Source of the DNA: Tautonia plasticadhaerens
Lineage (GTDB): Bacteria; Planctomycetota; Planctomycetia; Isosphaerales; Isosphaeraceae
Length of the DNA: 64,000 nt
Direction of reading: 5' to 3'
Assembly (NCBI RefSeq): GCF_007752535.1
Contig: NZ_CP036426.1
Location: 7,192,001 to 7,256,000, forward strand
The notes under the pieces were generated by a model. That model searched no databases and was not told the DNA's origin. It saw nothing but the letters and a program-made list of their open reading frames with translations. The translations under genes were made by a program, and so were the position numbers. Below are positions 1 to 8,398 of this stretch, piece after piece. The first letter of the stretch is position 1; each line of letters starts with the position of its first letter.

Positions 1-1
1 C

Positions 2-2605
2 ACCGAGTCGATCCTGGGATCGCCCAGCTACATGGCGCCGGAGCAGGCCGAGGGGAAGGCCAAGCAGGCGGGCCCGCTCGCCGATGTCTATGCGCTGGGG
101 GCGATCCTCTATGAGTTGCTGACCGGCCGCCCCCCGTTCCGGGGGAGCACGGTCCTGGAGACGCTCGAGCAGGTCAAGTCGGCCGAGCCGGTGGCGCCCT
201 CTCGGCTGGTGCCGGGGGTGCCGCTCGACGCCGAGACGATGGCGCTGAGGTGCCTGCAGAAGGAACCGGCGAAGCGGTACGGCTCGGCCGCCGCGCTGGC
301 CGAGGACCTGCGTCGGTTCCTGGCGAACGAGCCGATCCTGGCCCGACGCACCGGACCGGTCGAGCGGGCCTGGAGGTGGTGTCGGCGGAACCCGGCGGTG
401 GCCTCGCTCTGGGCGGCGTTGGTCGGCGTGCTGCTGGCCGGGACGGCGATCGCCTCTTTTTACGCGGTCCGGGCGCGCGCAGGCGAGCGTCTGGCGCAGG
501 CCAACGCGGAAGATCTGCGGCGGCAAAACTACATCGGCCGTGTCAACCTCGCCCTCAGCGAGTGCCTCGCCAACAACGTCGCCCGAGCGCTGGAGTTGCT
601 CGACGGCTGCCCCAAGGACCTCCGGGGCTGGGAGTGGGATTACGCCTGGCGCCAGTGTCACCTCGATCTGGGCACATTTCTCCAATCCGGGGAGATACTC
701 AAAGGCGTGGCGTTCAGCCCCGACGGCACGCGGGTCGCCTCCGTGTCGGGGCCGTTCCTGCAACGGGAGACTGCCAAGAAAGGGGACCTGATCGTCCGCG
801 ACGTGGAGACTGGCCGAGAGATCTTCGCCCACCGAGACGTCCCCGGCGGCTTCCGAGCCGTGGCCTTCAGCCCCGACGGCCGCTGGATCGCCGGCGGCAA
901 CGCCTCGGACCTGGTCGTCTGGGATGCGGAGACGGGCGTGGTGCGGTCTCGCATGACCGACCCCGGCAACCGCGATCTCCTCCTCAGCCTGGCATATAGC
1001 CCGGACGGCTTGCGGATCATCGCGGGGTACGGGCCTACCACGCCCCAGGGCGTCGGCCATGTCAGCCTCTGGGATTCGGCCACCGGCAAGTTGCTCATCG
1101 GCAGGCTCCCCGGGCAGCGAATGGCGGTCTCCAGCGTGGCGTTCAACCCCGTCGATCGAGAGGAGATTGCCCTGGCCGGCGGCGAACTCGTGGAGCTGTG
1201 GGACCTCACGACCACCCCCAGGCAGGTCCGTGCAATCTCCGGTCATGGTGGGGAGGTCAATACGGCGGCGTTCAGCCCCGACGGCCGATACCTAGCCTCG
1301 GGCGGCACCGACCGCACCCTCAGGCTCTGGGATCGCGCCACGGGCTCCTTGATCCGGTCCTTTTACGGGCACGAGGGTTCGATCCACGACCTGGCGTTCA
1401 GCCCCGAGGGCGAGTGGCTCCTCTCGGCCAGCGCGGACAGGAGCCTCAAGTTGTGGGAGGTCGTCTCCGGCCGCCCGCTTGCCGACTTCCACGGACACGA
1501 GAATCGTGCGACTTGCGTAGCCTTCAGCCCCGACGGCCGACTCGCCGTCTCGGGCGGGCAAGATCATGCGGTCAAGCTCTGGCTCGCGGCGCGGAGAGCA
1601 CCGCTCACCTTTACGGAGCACGACGGTTACGTCTTCGGCCTGGTATTCCACCCCAAAAGCCAATGGATCGTTTCGGGGGCGGGTTATTTTTCAGCCCGAG
1701 ACCGGCTCAAGCTGTGGGACGCGTCGACGGGCCAGACGCTCGAACCCTCCTTCGAAGGCTGCCCCCAGGTCAGAGCCGTCGCTTTGCATTGTGACGGCCG
1801 GCACCTCGCCACGGCCTGCCAGGATGGGACCGTGCGGGTCTGGGAACTCGATACCGGTCGGCCCGTATGGGCGTCCAAGGGACAGGCGGTCGCGGCCACC
1901 GATGTGGCGTACAGCCCGGACGGACGGTGGCTCGCCTCGGCCTTTGGCAATCTTTACGGCCCGTCGGAGCCTGGAGAAGTGAGGCTCTGGGAGGTGGGGA
2001 GCGGCGGGGAGGTCCGCAAGATCCCGTTGGACACAGGCGGTGTCTTCGGGGTGGCGTTCAGCCCCGACGGCCGTTGGCTCGCCTCGGCCTGCGGCGACGG
2101 GATCGTGCGAATCTGGGATACCGCGGCTCCAGCCGGCAAGGCGCGTGAGTTTCGGGGGCACATCGGAGTGGTGCATCGCGTGATGTTCCTCCCGGACGGC
2201 CGCCTTGCCTCGGTCGGTGGTCGTTGGCTCGGATCTGAGATCGGTGACGTGAGGATCCGGGACCTTTCCACGGGAGGTGTGCTCGAACTTCGCGGACACA
2301 CCGACATGGTCCTTGGCCTGGCCTGCAGTCCGGACGGCCGGCGCCTGGTCACGGGGAGCGAGGATAAGACGATCAAGCTGTGGGACACGACGACCGGAGA
2401 GGAAGTCTTCACCCTCCGTGGGCATACGGCCGGCGTGATCTGCGTGGCGTTCAGCCCCGACGGCCGGCGCATCGCCTCGGGAAGCTGGGATCAGACGGTT
2501 CGGGTCTGGGACACAAGTCCTCCGAAGGCCGATGCGCGATCACGTCGCGGGGCCGAGTCCCGGGTCAAGGTTCCGGAATTCCCGGCCGACCCGTTCGCCC
2601 GCTGA
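2..2605 (+). CDS. Ser/Thr protein kinase with C-terminal WD40 propellers (5' truncated)
   Basis: Only the C-terminal part is present. The reading frame is open from the first bases, and the first residues include the kinase activation-loop motif (GSPSYMAPEQ), followed by the C-lobe (DVYALGAILYELLTG, a Hanks-type signature). The ATP-binding lobe and catalytic loop lie outside the window. One membrane segment follows at about nt 400–470. After it come about 14 WD40-like units, each with a variant of VAFSPDGRWLAS and a WD-type strand end such as LKLWD. Fourteen units would fit two seven-bladed propellers. The expected role is a membrane kinase with an extracytoplasmic propeller for protein binding. 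This kinase–WD40 layout is common in planctomycetes. Ligand and substrate are unknown. Confidence 0.93.
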   Translation, partial: TESILGSPSYMAPEQAEGKAKQAGPLADVYALGAILYELLTGRPPFRGSTVLETLEQVKSAEPVAPSRLVPGVPLDAETMALRCLQKEPAKRYGSAAALAEDLRRFLANEPILARRTGPVERAWRWCRRNPAVASLWAALVGVLLAGTAIASFYAVRARAGERLAQANAEDLRRQNYIGRVNLALSECLANNVARALELLDGCPKDLRGWEWDYAWRQCHLDLGTFLQSGEILKGVAFSPDGTRVASVSGPFLQRETAKKGDLIVRDVETGREIFAHRDVPGGFRAVAFSPDGRWIAGGNASDLVVWDAETGVVRSRMTDPGNRDLLLSLAYSPDGLRIIAGYGPTTPQGVGHVSLWDSATGKLLIGRLPGQRMAVSSVAFNPVDREEIALAGGELVELWDLTTTPRQVRAISGHGGEVNTAAFSPDGRYLASGGTDRTLRLWDRATGSLIRSFYGHEGSIHDLAFSPEGEWLLSASADRSLKLWEVVSGRPLADFHGHENRATCVAFSPDGRLAVSGGQDHAVKLWLAARRAPLTFTEHDGYVFGLVFHPKSQWIVSGAGYFSARDRLKLWDASTGQTLEPSFEGCPQVRAVALHCDGRHLATACQDGTVRVWELDTGRPVWASKGQAVAATDVAYSPDGRWLASAFGNLYGPSEPGEVRLWEVGSGGEVRKIPLDTGGVFGVAFSPDGRWLASACGDGIVRIWDTAAPAGKAREFRGHIGVVHRVMFLPDGRLASVGGRWLGSEIGDVRIRDLSTGGVLELRGHTDMVLGLACSPDGRRLVTGSEDKTIKLWDTTTGEEVFTLRGHTAGVICVAFSPDGRRIASGSWDQTVRVWDTSPPKADARSRRGAESRVKVPEFPADPFAR

Positions 2606-2825
2606 GCGACGCCACCCACTCCCCGGTTCACGGCCGGGGTCCTGCGCGGCGACGCGACATCGAGTCTCTCACGGGCTCGGGGACGAGTCAGGGATCGAGG
2701 CAGGCGGCAATCGGCACCGGCCAGCCACCTGACGGTGAGGAGTGGTGTCATCGCAACCGAGGGATTACGCTCAGGCCAATATCCAAACAAGCCGGGGCGG
2801 TACAGGCGCGGCGGTGGGCACGGGC

Positions 2826-3161
2826 TCATCGCAGGTGCTCGATCAGGAAATTCCGGGTCCGCTGCCGGAGCCCCGCGCCGATCCCCCCCGAGAACCGGAG
2901 GGTCGGCGTCCCCCCCGGCCCGAACCGGCCGACGACCCTCCCGCGGGGCACGCCCCCCGGCTGGTCCCGGAAGAACCCCCGGATTCCCGGGACCTTGGAC
3001 CGGGGGATCCGGCCCCGGACCTCGACCCGGTCCCCCGGGCCGAGCCGGATCTCGAAGTCCCCCCGGCCGATCCCCCGCCGGCCAACCAGCACCAAAGCCG
3101 CCCCGATCGCCAGCGAGGCGGCGACGAAGCCGACCACGATCGGCGAGGGGCCGGCGATCAT
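2826..3161 (-). CDS. Small DUF3634-like membrane protein
   Basis: A 111-residue protein with one N-terminal membrane segment (about residues 6–28) followed by a basic, Gly/Arg-rich soluble domain ending in a RTRNFLIEHLR-like helix. The soluble part (RLGPGDRVEVRGRIP … GRVVGRF) resembles the DUF3634 family of small planctomycete and proteobacterial proteins of unknown function. The start is fixed by an ATGA overlap with the stop codon of the upstream site-2 protease gene, so the two are probably translationally coupled. A role next to intramembrane proteolysis is a guess from position only. Confidence 0.7.
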   Translation of the reverse strand: MIAGPSPIVVGFVAASLAIGAALVLVGRRGIGRGDFEIRLGPGDRVEVRGRIPRSKVPGIRGFFRDQPGGVPRGRVVGRFGPGGTPTLRFSGGIGAGLRQRTRNFLIEHLR

Positions 3162-3937
3162 CTCCCCTGCTTCCACCAGTCGCTCGGGTCGTCGAACGAG
3201 GCGCGGAATCCGGCCCGGAGGGCCTGATATCCCTGGTAATTCGAGAAGGCGAACAGGGCGAACAGGACCGCCGGGAAGTACCGCTCGGAGTACGCCGCCA
3301 GCGCCGCCACCGCCCCCGCCGTGACCATGCCGACCTGGTGCGTCCGCAGCATCCCCCGGTATCGGTCCCTCCGGGTGAGCAATTCGCCGAGGAACTGCCC
3401 GCCGTCCAGGCTCCAGACCGGCAGCAGGTTGATGATCGTCCAGCCGACGTTGATATAAAGCATGTTCGAGTAGAAGCCGATCAGGTAGACGCCGCCCAGC
3501 TTGTCCCAGGCGGCCCCGGCGTCCCCCGACCCGAGGCCGAAGAGCGCCAGGTCGTCGGCGATCGTCATCCCCGCCGCCGCGTAGCCGACGGCCGCCGTCA
3601 GCAAGGCCAGGACGAACCCGGCCCCGGGGCCCCCCAGGATCACCGCCAGCCTCCCCCCCAGGGGCAATCGGCCCCGCTCGCTGTAGCAGAGCCCCCCCAT
3701 CCAGTAGAGCACCACGCTGGGCCGCAGCCGCTGCCACTTCGAGGCCATCGCGTGGCCCATCTCGTGCCAGAGGATCGACAGCAGCAGCACCAGGGTCACC
3801 ACCAGCGTCCACTTCGGGTCCCGCTGGTCGAAGCCGAACCAGAGGGCCAGGATCCAGAAGCCGGGGTGGATCCGGATCGGCACGCCGAGCAGCGGGAACC
3901 GCAGGTCGTAGGGGGTGGGATTCGGCTGGGCCAGCAT
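3158..3937 (-). CDS. Site-2 protease family (M50) membrane metalloprotease
   Basis: A 259-residue polytopic protein. It carries the zinc-binding HEMGH motif at residues 58–62, inside a hydrophobic helix, and the second M50 signature, N…LLPVWSLDGG, at about 170–180, which supplies the third zinc ligand (Asp). Six or so membrane segments are visible. The family cleaves membrane-bound substrates within the bilayer, often regulators. The start at 3937 has a GAGGAG ribosome site upstream; the frame stays open further 5' but that extension is low-complexity and overlaps mfnB in another frame. It lacks a PDZ domain, so it is the short form. It overlaps the DUF3634-like gene by 4 nt and lies 74 nt after mfnB. 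The substrate is unknown. Confidence 0.9.
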   Translation of the reverse strand: MLAQPNPTPYDLRFPLLGVPIRIHPGFWILALWFGFDQRDPKWTLVVTLVLLLSILWHEMGHAMASKWQRLRPSVVLYWMGGLCYSERGRLPLGGRLAVILGGPGAGFVLALLTAAVGYAAAGMTIADDLALFGLGSGDAGAAWDKLGGVYLIGFYSNMLYINVGWTIINLLPVWSLDGGQFLGELLTRRDRYRGMLRTHQVGMVTAGAVAALAAYSERYFPAVLFALFAFSNYQGYQALRAGFRASFDDPSDWWKQGR

Positions 3938-4011
3938 CTCGTGCGCACTCCTCGGATCGATCCGGACCGTCGGTCTCGGCGTCGCCGTCGACGGCCGGGC
4001 TCGTGATCCCC

Positions 4012-4791
4012 TCAGCCTATCGAGGCCCGGGCCCCCCACGCCACCGGCATCGGGATCGGCGCGGTCCTCCTCGACGCCTCGACCAGCCCCTTCACCCGGG
4101 ACCGGCACACCGCTCCCCCCCGGTCCCCCCCCTCGCAGGCCGCCCCCCGGACGGCCAGCAGGTCGGGGCGGAGCGCCGAGAGCCGGCCGAAGTCCCCGAG
4201 AACGAGCCCCCCCGCCAGGGCGACGAACCTCCCCGACCGCCGGATCGGATCGAACCAGCTCGGCGAAAAGCCCGAGTAGTCGGCCGGTCGGGACTTGTCC
4301 CAGGTATCCAGCAGCAGGCCGACGCACTCGGGCCGGGCGATCGAGGCGTCCCTCACCGCCGAGGGCGAGGGGGCCCCCGCCCGATCGTGATCGACGTAGG
4401 CGACCGACACCCAGCCGGGGCCGGGGCCGAAGGCGAGGCGGACCCGGTCCCAGAGCCCTCCCCAGTCGTGGCCGACCAGGCCGGAGAGGCCGACCTTGCG
4501 GAAGGCGATCCCCCCGAACGCCCCGAGGTCCGGCGGAGGCCGGTCGGCCCACTCGCGCAACTCCCCCAGCGCGACGCTGACCGGCACCCTCCCCGACACG
4601 GCCGCCTCGACGGCCCGCCAGGCCCCCGGGTCGGCGCAGCCGAGCGGCCCCCGGGACGGTTCCTTCACGTCGACGACCGAGGCGCCGCCGAGCAACGCCT
4701 CCACCGCCTCCCCCGCCGACCGGACGCTCACGAGCAGCCCGGGGCCCGGCGTCGGCCCCGGGAAGACGACGCCACCCGGACGGTCGGTCAC
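4012..4791 (-). CDS. mfnB: (5-formylfuran-3-yl)methyl phosphate synthase (MfnB, DUF556)
   Basis: A 259-residue protein of the DUF556/MfnB family. MfnB makes 4-(hydroxymethyl)-2-furancarboxaldehyde phosphate from two glyceraldehyde-3-phosphates, the first committed step of the furan part of methanofuran. Visible family features are LLVSVRSAGEAVEALLGG near the N-terminus, VVDVKEP (Asp41, Lys43), AFRKVG (Lys99) and LLLDTWDK (Asp162, Lys166). The spacing of these Asp/Lys residues fits the active-site residues reported for the Methanocaldococcus enzyme, as I recall them. The start is a GTG that overlaps the stop of the upstream DUF6580-like gene (GTGA), indicating translational coupling. Bacteria using H4MPT carry this gene for their methanofuran analogue. 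It lies about 12 kb from the other C1 genes in this window. Confidence 0.88.
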   Translation of the reverse strand: MTDRPGGVVFPGPTPGPGLLVSVRSAGEAVEALLGGASVVDVKEPSRGPLGCADPGAWRAVEAAVSGRVPVSVALGELREWADRPPPDLGAFGGIAFRKVGLSGLVGHDWGGLWDRVRLAFGPGPGWVSVAYVDHDRAGAPSPSAVRDASIARPECVGLLLDTWDKSRPADYSGFSPSWFDPIRRSGRFVALAGGLVLGDFGRLSALRPDLLAVRGAACEGGDRGGAVCRSRVKGLVEASRRTAPIPMPVAWGARASIG

Positions 4792-5360
4792 TCGGCCTCG
4801 ACCCCCGCCAGGGGCTCCGGCTTCGCCACCGAGATCGAGCCCGGGGCCAGCACCGGCCGGAGGATCGCGTCGAGCCCGAACAGGGCCACGGCCCCGCCGA
4901 GGTCGGCAAGCAGGGTCGCCCGGTAGAACGGCACGGCGTCCCCGTAGCAGGCGAAGAGGCCGGGCAGGGTGACCGGCCGGAGCGACATCCCCGAGGCCCA
5001 GGTCGCGAAGTTCGTCACCACGAAGAACAGCAACGACCCGGCCAGGGTCATCGCCACCGGCACGGCGAACTTCCGGTCCCGGCTCGTCCAGCGGCCCAGC
5101 AGCACCATCGCCAGGTACGAGCCGTAGACCGCCATCCGGCTCGGCTCGAACAGTCCTCGGCCGTACTGGGGATAGTAGTAGAGGTCCAGCAGCAGGTCGG
5201 TGACCACCATGATCGCCATCGGCACCGCGACCGCCCACCACCGGGGCAGCCTCGCCCCGGCGTAGAGCGCGATCGCGCCGATCGGCACGAGGTTGTGGAT
5301 GTGATCGGGGTTCAGCCGGGCGAAGACCCCGAGCAGGACGAGCAGGAAGGCGGTGGTCAT
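4788..5360 (-). CDS. DUF6580-like integral membrane protein
   Basis: A 190-residue membrane protein with five to six hydrophobic segments. The sequence pattern (ARLNPDHIHNLVPIGAIALYAGA … FVVTNFATWASGM … LFACYGDAVPFYRATLLADLGGA) matches the DUF6580 family, whose fold I would compare with small S-component-like transporters; this comparison is an inference. The ATG at 5360 was chosen over the upstream ATG at 5468 because the protein begins there with a hydrophobic helix and the extra 36 residues are unlike the family. Its stop codon overlaps the GTG start of mfnB, so the two are probably made together. Its function is unknown; transport of a furan or pterin precursor is possible but untested. 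Confidence 0.75.
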   Translation of the reverse strand: MTTAFLLVLLGVFARLNPDHIHNLVPIGAIALYAGARLPRWWAVAVPMAIMVVTDLLLDLYYYPQYGRGLFEPSRMAVYGSYLAMVLLGRWTSRDRKFAVPVAMTLAGSLLFFVVTNFATWASGMSLRPVTLPGLFACYGDAVPFYRATLLADLGGAVALFGLDAILRPVLAPGSISVAKPEPLAGVEAE

Positions 5361-5492
5361 GAGGGCCTCGACGTTGGTTCGAATCGTCCTCGGGGGATCG
5401 GCCGGCCGACCGAAGGCCCGGGACGGCCACAAGAGTCCTACCTTAGTCTCCCCGGCGCCGCCGTTCAAGCGCAGCCTCGGCCCGACCGCCGC

Positions 5493-6302
5493 TCAATCCC
5501 CCGCGCCGAGCACCTCCAGGGCCGACATCCGGTCCAGCCGGAACGCCTTCTCGAAGCCGTCCAGGTGGCAGAGGGCGACCACGTACGCCGCCCCCCCCTT
5601 CTCGATCACCCTCCTCGGCGAGATCTCCCTCGGCCCCGACCCCCGGGTGCCCCCCTCGTACCGGATCCGGAGCCTCCAGCCCCCCTCGATCGCCCGGGCC
5701 AGCGGCTCCCAGCCCGAGGGGATCGGCCGCCCCCGGGTCGGGTCGTACACCGGGTACGAGAGGAACGGCCCCGACTCGCCGTCGACCGCCAGCCAGAGGG
5801 CCCGGACCCGGACGCAATCGGCCAAGGCCCGGTGGCTCGGCCCGGCGTCCAGGCCGAGCATCCCGGCGATCGCCTCCAGCCGGTGGCTCCTCGCCCCGGG
5901 CAGCCGACGACGGGCCATCGCCAGCGTGTCGGTGATCCTCAGGTCCGGGATCGCCAGGCCCGCCCTCGACAGCTCCCGGCCCAGGAACCCGGCGTCGAAC
6001 CGGGCGTGGTGCGCCAGGATCCGCCTCGGGGGCCGCTCGAGCAGCCAGGCCAGGAACTCGGCCAGGACGACCGGGGCGGGGTCGGCGTCGTCGAGCATCG
6101 CGTCGGAGATGCCGTGGATCCGCTCCGCCGCCGGGCTCATCGGCCGACCGGGGTTGACGAGCCGCTCGAATCGGCCAGACTCCCGCCCGTCGACCCCGAA
6201 CCGCAGCGCGCCGACCTCGACGACCCTGTCCGACTCGGGGAACAGCCCGGTCGTCTCCAGGTCGACCGCCACGATCGGCCCGTCCGGGTCCATCGGCATC
6301 AT
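5493..6302 (-). CDS. DnaQ-like 3'-5' exonuclease with C-terminal WYL-like region
   Basis: A 269-residue protein. Residues 10–170 form a DEDDh exonuclease: VAVDLETTG (Asp14, Glu16), AHHARFDAGFL (Asp103) and SHRALADC (His157, Asp162). The family removes nucleotides 3' to 5' from DNA or RNA, as in the epsilon subunit of polymerase III or the N-terminal module of PolC. Residues about 196–265 (LARAIEGGWRLRIRYEGG … REISPRRVIEKGGAAYVVALCHLDGFEKAFRLDRM) look like a WYL-type SH3-like domain, which binds nucleic-acid ligands. The pairing suggests an exonuclease gated or targeted by a bound nucleotide or DNA end. It is followed, after 132 nt, by the DUF6580–mfnB pair on the same strand. Confidence 0.85.
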   Translation of the reverse strand: MMPMDPDGPIVAVDLETTGLFPESDRVVEVGALRFGVDGRESGRFERLVNPGRPMSPAAERIHGISDAMLDDADPAPVVLAEFLAWLLERPPRRILAHHARFDAGFLGRELSRAGLAIPDLRITDTLAMARRRLPGARSHRLEAIAGMLGLDAGPSHRALADCVRVRALWLAVDGESGPFLSYPVYDPTRGRPIPSGWEPLARAIEGGWRLRIRYEGGTRGSGPREISPRRVIEKGGAAYVVALCHLDGFEKAFRLDRMSALEVLGAGD

Positions 6303-6472
6303 CGACGCGCCCCCCTCCCCCGATCTGAGGCCGCACGGGATCGATCCGGCCGATCAATCATACGCCCGACTCCCCGATCGCGTCGTCCCTCCCCTCCCGG
6401 TCGAGCGGGGAGCCCCGTCCGCCCTTCCCCCTCGACCGGTCCCGGCCGACCCGAACCGGAGGACCTCCCGAC

Positions 6473-7399
6473 GTGAGCCGACCGAACCCCTCCCGCCCGG
6501 CCCTCGTCCTGCTGTTGGTGATCGCCGGGTGCGGCGGCCTTCCCCGGCCGATCCCCCGACTCCTCGGCCCCCAGTCGCCCCCCCGCCCGTCACCGGTCCC
6601 CGCCGACGAGCCCGAGGCCGCCGACACACTCCGACGCGACCTCCTCGACCATCACAACCGGATCCGAGGCGAGCACGACCTCCCCCCGCTCACCCTCGAC
6701 CCGAAGCTCTCGGCGGCGGCCCGCTCCCAGGCGCTGGACATGATCGAGCTGGGCGAGATCCGCCACGAAGGCGCCGACGGCTCGACCCCCGCCGATCGCG
6801 TCCGACGCCAGGGCTACCCTTACACCAACGTCGGGGAGAACGTCGCCGCCGGCCAGGAGACGGCCGACGAGGTCATGGACGGCTGGATGGACAGCCCCGG
6901 GCACCGCAAGAACATCCTCGGCGACTTCGAGCAGATGGGCGCCTCCCGGCTCGAAGCCGACGACGGCCGCCCCTACTGGTGCGTCGTCTTCGCCACCCCC
7001 CTCCCGCAGCTCGACCCGGCCGGGGCCGCCACCGACCTCGTCACCCTGATCAATGCCCGCCGATCCGAGGATTCCCTCCCCCCGATGGAGGCCGACGACG
7101 CCCTGATGGCCGTCGCCCGGGACCACGCCCGGGCGATGGCCGAGGCCGGGTCGCTCGACCCCGCCGGCCCCTCGGTGATCGAGGCCGTCAACGAGGCTGG
7201 GATCGGCTATCGCCGCCTCTCCTCCGCCGTCTCTTCGGGCCCCCCCCGTCCCCCCGAGGTGCTGGACACCCTCTCGGACGACCCCGGGCGCCTCCGGGAC
7301 CTGCTCGGCCCCTTCAGCCGGGTCGGCGTCGGCTACGCCACCGACGACGGCGGCCTCCCCTACTGGAGCGTGGTCTTCCTCGATCCCCCACCCCGATAG
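6473..7399 (+). CDS. Lipoprotein with two CAP (SCP/PR1) domains
   Basis: A 308-residue exported lipoprotein with a GTG start behind a GGAGGA ribosome site. The lipobox VIAGC puts the lipidated Cys at residue 20. The first CAP domain (about residues 50–180) has the usual signatures: LLDHHNRIRGEHDLPPL, GENVA and GWMDSPGHRKNIL. A second region (about 190–305; LVTLINARRSEDSLPPM … ALMAVARDHARAMAE … VGVGYATDDGGLPYWSVVF) repeats the same pattern but lacks the GHR motif, so it is probably a degenerate second CAP domain. CAP proteins are secreted; some bind lipids or cell-wall components, but bacterial roles are mostly unknown. Confidence 0.88.
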   Translation: MSRPNPSRPALVLLLVIAGCGGLPRPIPRLLGPQSPPRPSPVPADEPEAADTLRRDLLDHHNRIRGEHDLPPLTLDPKLSAAARSQALDMIELGEIRHEGADGSTPADRVRRQGYPYTNVGENVAAGQETADEVMDGWMDSPGHRKNILGDFEQMGASRLEADDGRPYWCVVFATPLPQLDPAGAATDLVTLINARRSEDSLPPMEADDALMAVARDHARAMAEAGSLDPAGPSVIEAVNEAGIGYRRLSSAVSSGPPRPPEVLDTLSDDPGRLRDLLGPFSRVGVGYATDDGGLPYWSVVFLDPPPR

Positions 7400-7680
7400 C
7401 GCGCCCCACCCCGGGGGGATCGCCGATTCGATCGCGGTGATGAAGGACGGCGCGTCGGAGCCGGTCGCGCGACCCACCCCGGGGAAATCGCCCCCGGGGC
7501 GGGAAGGGACGGGACGCATGGCACCCCCACGCCCCCGGCACGACCGGCCCGACCCGAATCTCCGGCGCGGGGATCGGCCCCCGGGGGCTGGCCCCCGGGC
7601 CGGGCGGCCCGAAGACTTCCCCGGGTGACGTGCCGGCCGGACGCTCGCCGTCGCCGCCACCCGGGAGGAGGGCCGATCCT

Positions 7681-8013
7681 ATGTCGATGCGAACATGTTG
7701 GACGCTGTTGCTCGCGCTGGCGGCGGCCCCGGCGACGGGATGTCACCGCCAGGAATTCCTGAGGAACCGATCGGTCGACATGGATCCGCCGCTGGTTTCG
7801 GCCGACCCCATCGCCGGCGACCCCGCCCTGGCCGAGCCCCGGTCGGCCACCCTCGCCGACCGCCACCCCCTCTTCCGCAAGCCGGCCGAGTACTACCAGT
7901 CCGCCGGCCCGAGCCCCGTCCGCAAGGTCGCCGCCGCCACCGTCATCGGCATCCCCGCCGGCATCCTCGGCGAGATGCGCCAGATCGTCGTCGGTTGCCC
8001 CCCGGGCTTCTGA
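7681..8013 (+). CDS. Small putative lipoprotein of unknown function
   Basis: A 110-residue protein beginning MSMRTCWTLLLALAAAPATGC, a signal peptide with a likely lipidated Cys at residue 21. A GGAGGAG ribosome site lies just upstream, which fixes this ATG rather than the upstream in-frame GTG. The mature part contains a conserved-looking stretch RHPLFRKPAEYYQS and a hydrophobic glycine-rich segment AATVIGIPAGILGEMRQIVVGCPP. Similar short lipoproteins with this hydrophobic tail occur in planctomycetes, but I know of no function. Confidence 0.75.
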   Translation: MSMRTCWTLLLALAAAPATGCHRQEFLRNRSVDMDPPLVSADPIAGDPALAEPRSATLADRHPLFRKPAEYYQSAGPSPVRKVAAATVIGIPAGILGEMRQIVVGCPPGF

Positions 8014-8107
8014 TCGGCCCCGAACCAAAACACCCGCCGACGCACGACCATGCCGACGACCGAGTGTGAATTGCAAAGTGCTGCCCCCCGACGTCGCCCG
8101 CCGCAAG

Positions 8108-8398
8108 TCAGGGTATTAACGCGATCTGACCCTCGCCAAACCAATTCACGTCATCCCGCAGGAATAGGGATTTCAGGAAGCCGACAGATTTCTGACCGTA
8201 TGTGAAATTAATCACTGCATTTCCGCCTCGATCTTTCACGCGAACGGCCATGGTCCGCTTCACATCATCGAGGTTCATCAGTTGTGAAGAGCTGACCAGA
8301 CCCCCCAATTCGACACGGACGGGTCCAATGACACGCGATACATTCGGCTTACCTTCGATAAACCGGATGCCGTCATAGGTGGATTCGTACACGTTCAT
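8108..8398 (-). CDS. Hypothetical 96-residue protein, low-G+C pair
   Basis: A small soluble protein (MNVYESTYDGIRF …). The segment VRVKDRGGNAVINFTYGQKS recalls small heavy-metal-binding-like (YbjQ-type) proteins that also carry a GGNAV/GANAV turn, but the similarity is weak and I do not assign a function. Its ATG overlaps the stop codon of the upstream zinc-ribbon/DUF4177 gene by 4 nt, so the two are a coupled pair. Base composition is near 50% G+C, far below the neighbours, and many codons (ATT, AAA, TTT) are unlike the flanking genes, suggesting recent acquisition. Confidence 0.6.
   Translation of the reverse strand: MNVYESTYDGIRFIEGKPNVSRVIGPVRVELGGLVSSSQLMNLDDVKRTMAVRVKDRGGNAVINFTYGQKSVGFLKSLFLRDDVNWFGEGQIALIP

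Noticed and set aside
5370-5385. tRNA-like T-arm string GGTTCGAATC
   Set aside because: The upstream bases lie in the DUF6580-like gene start and do not fold into the acceptor, D and anticodon arms.
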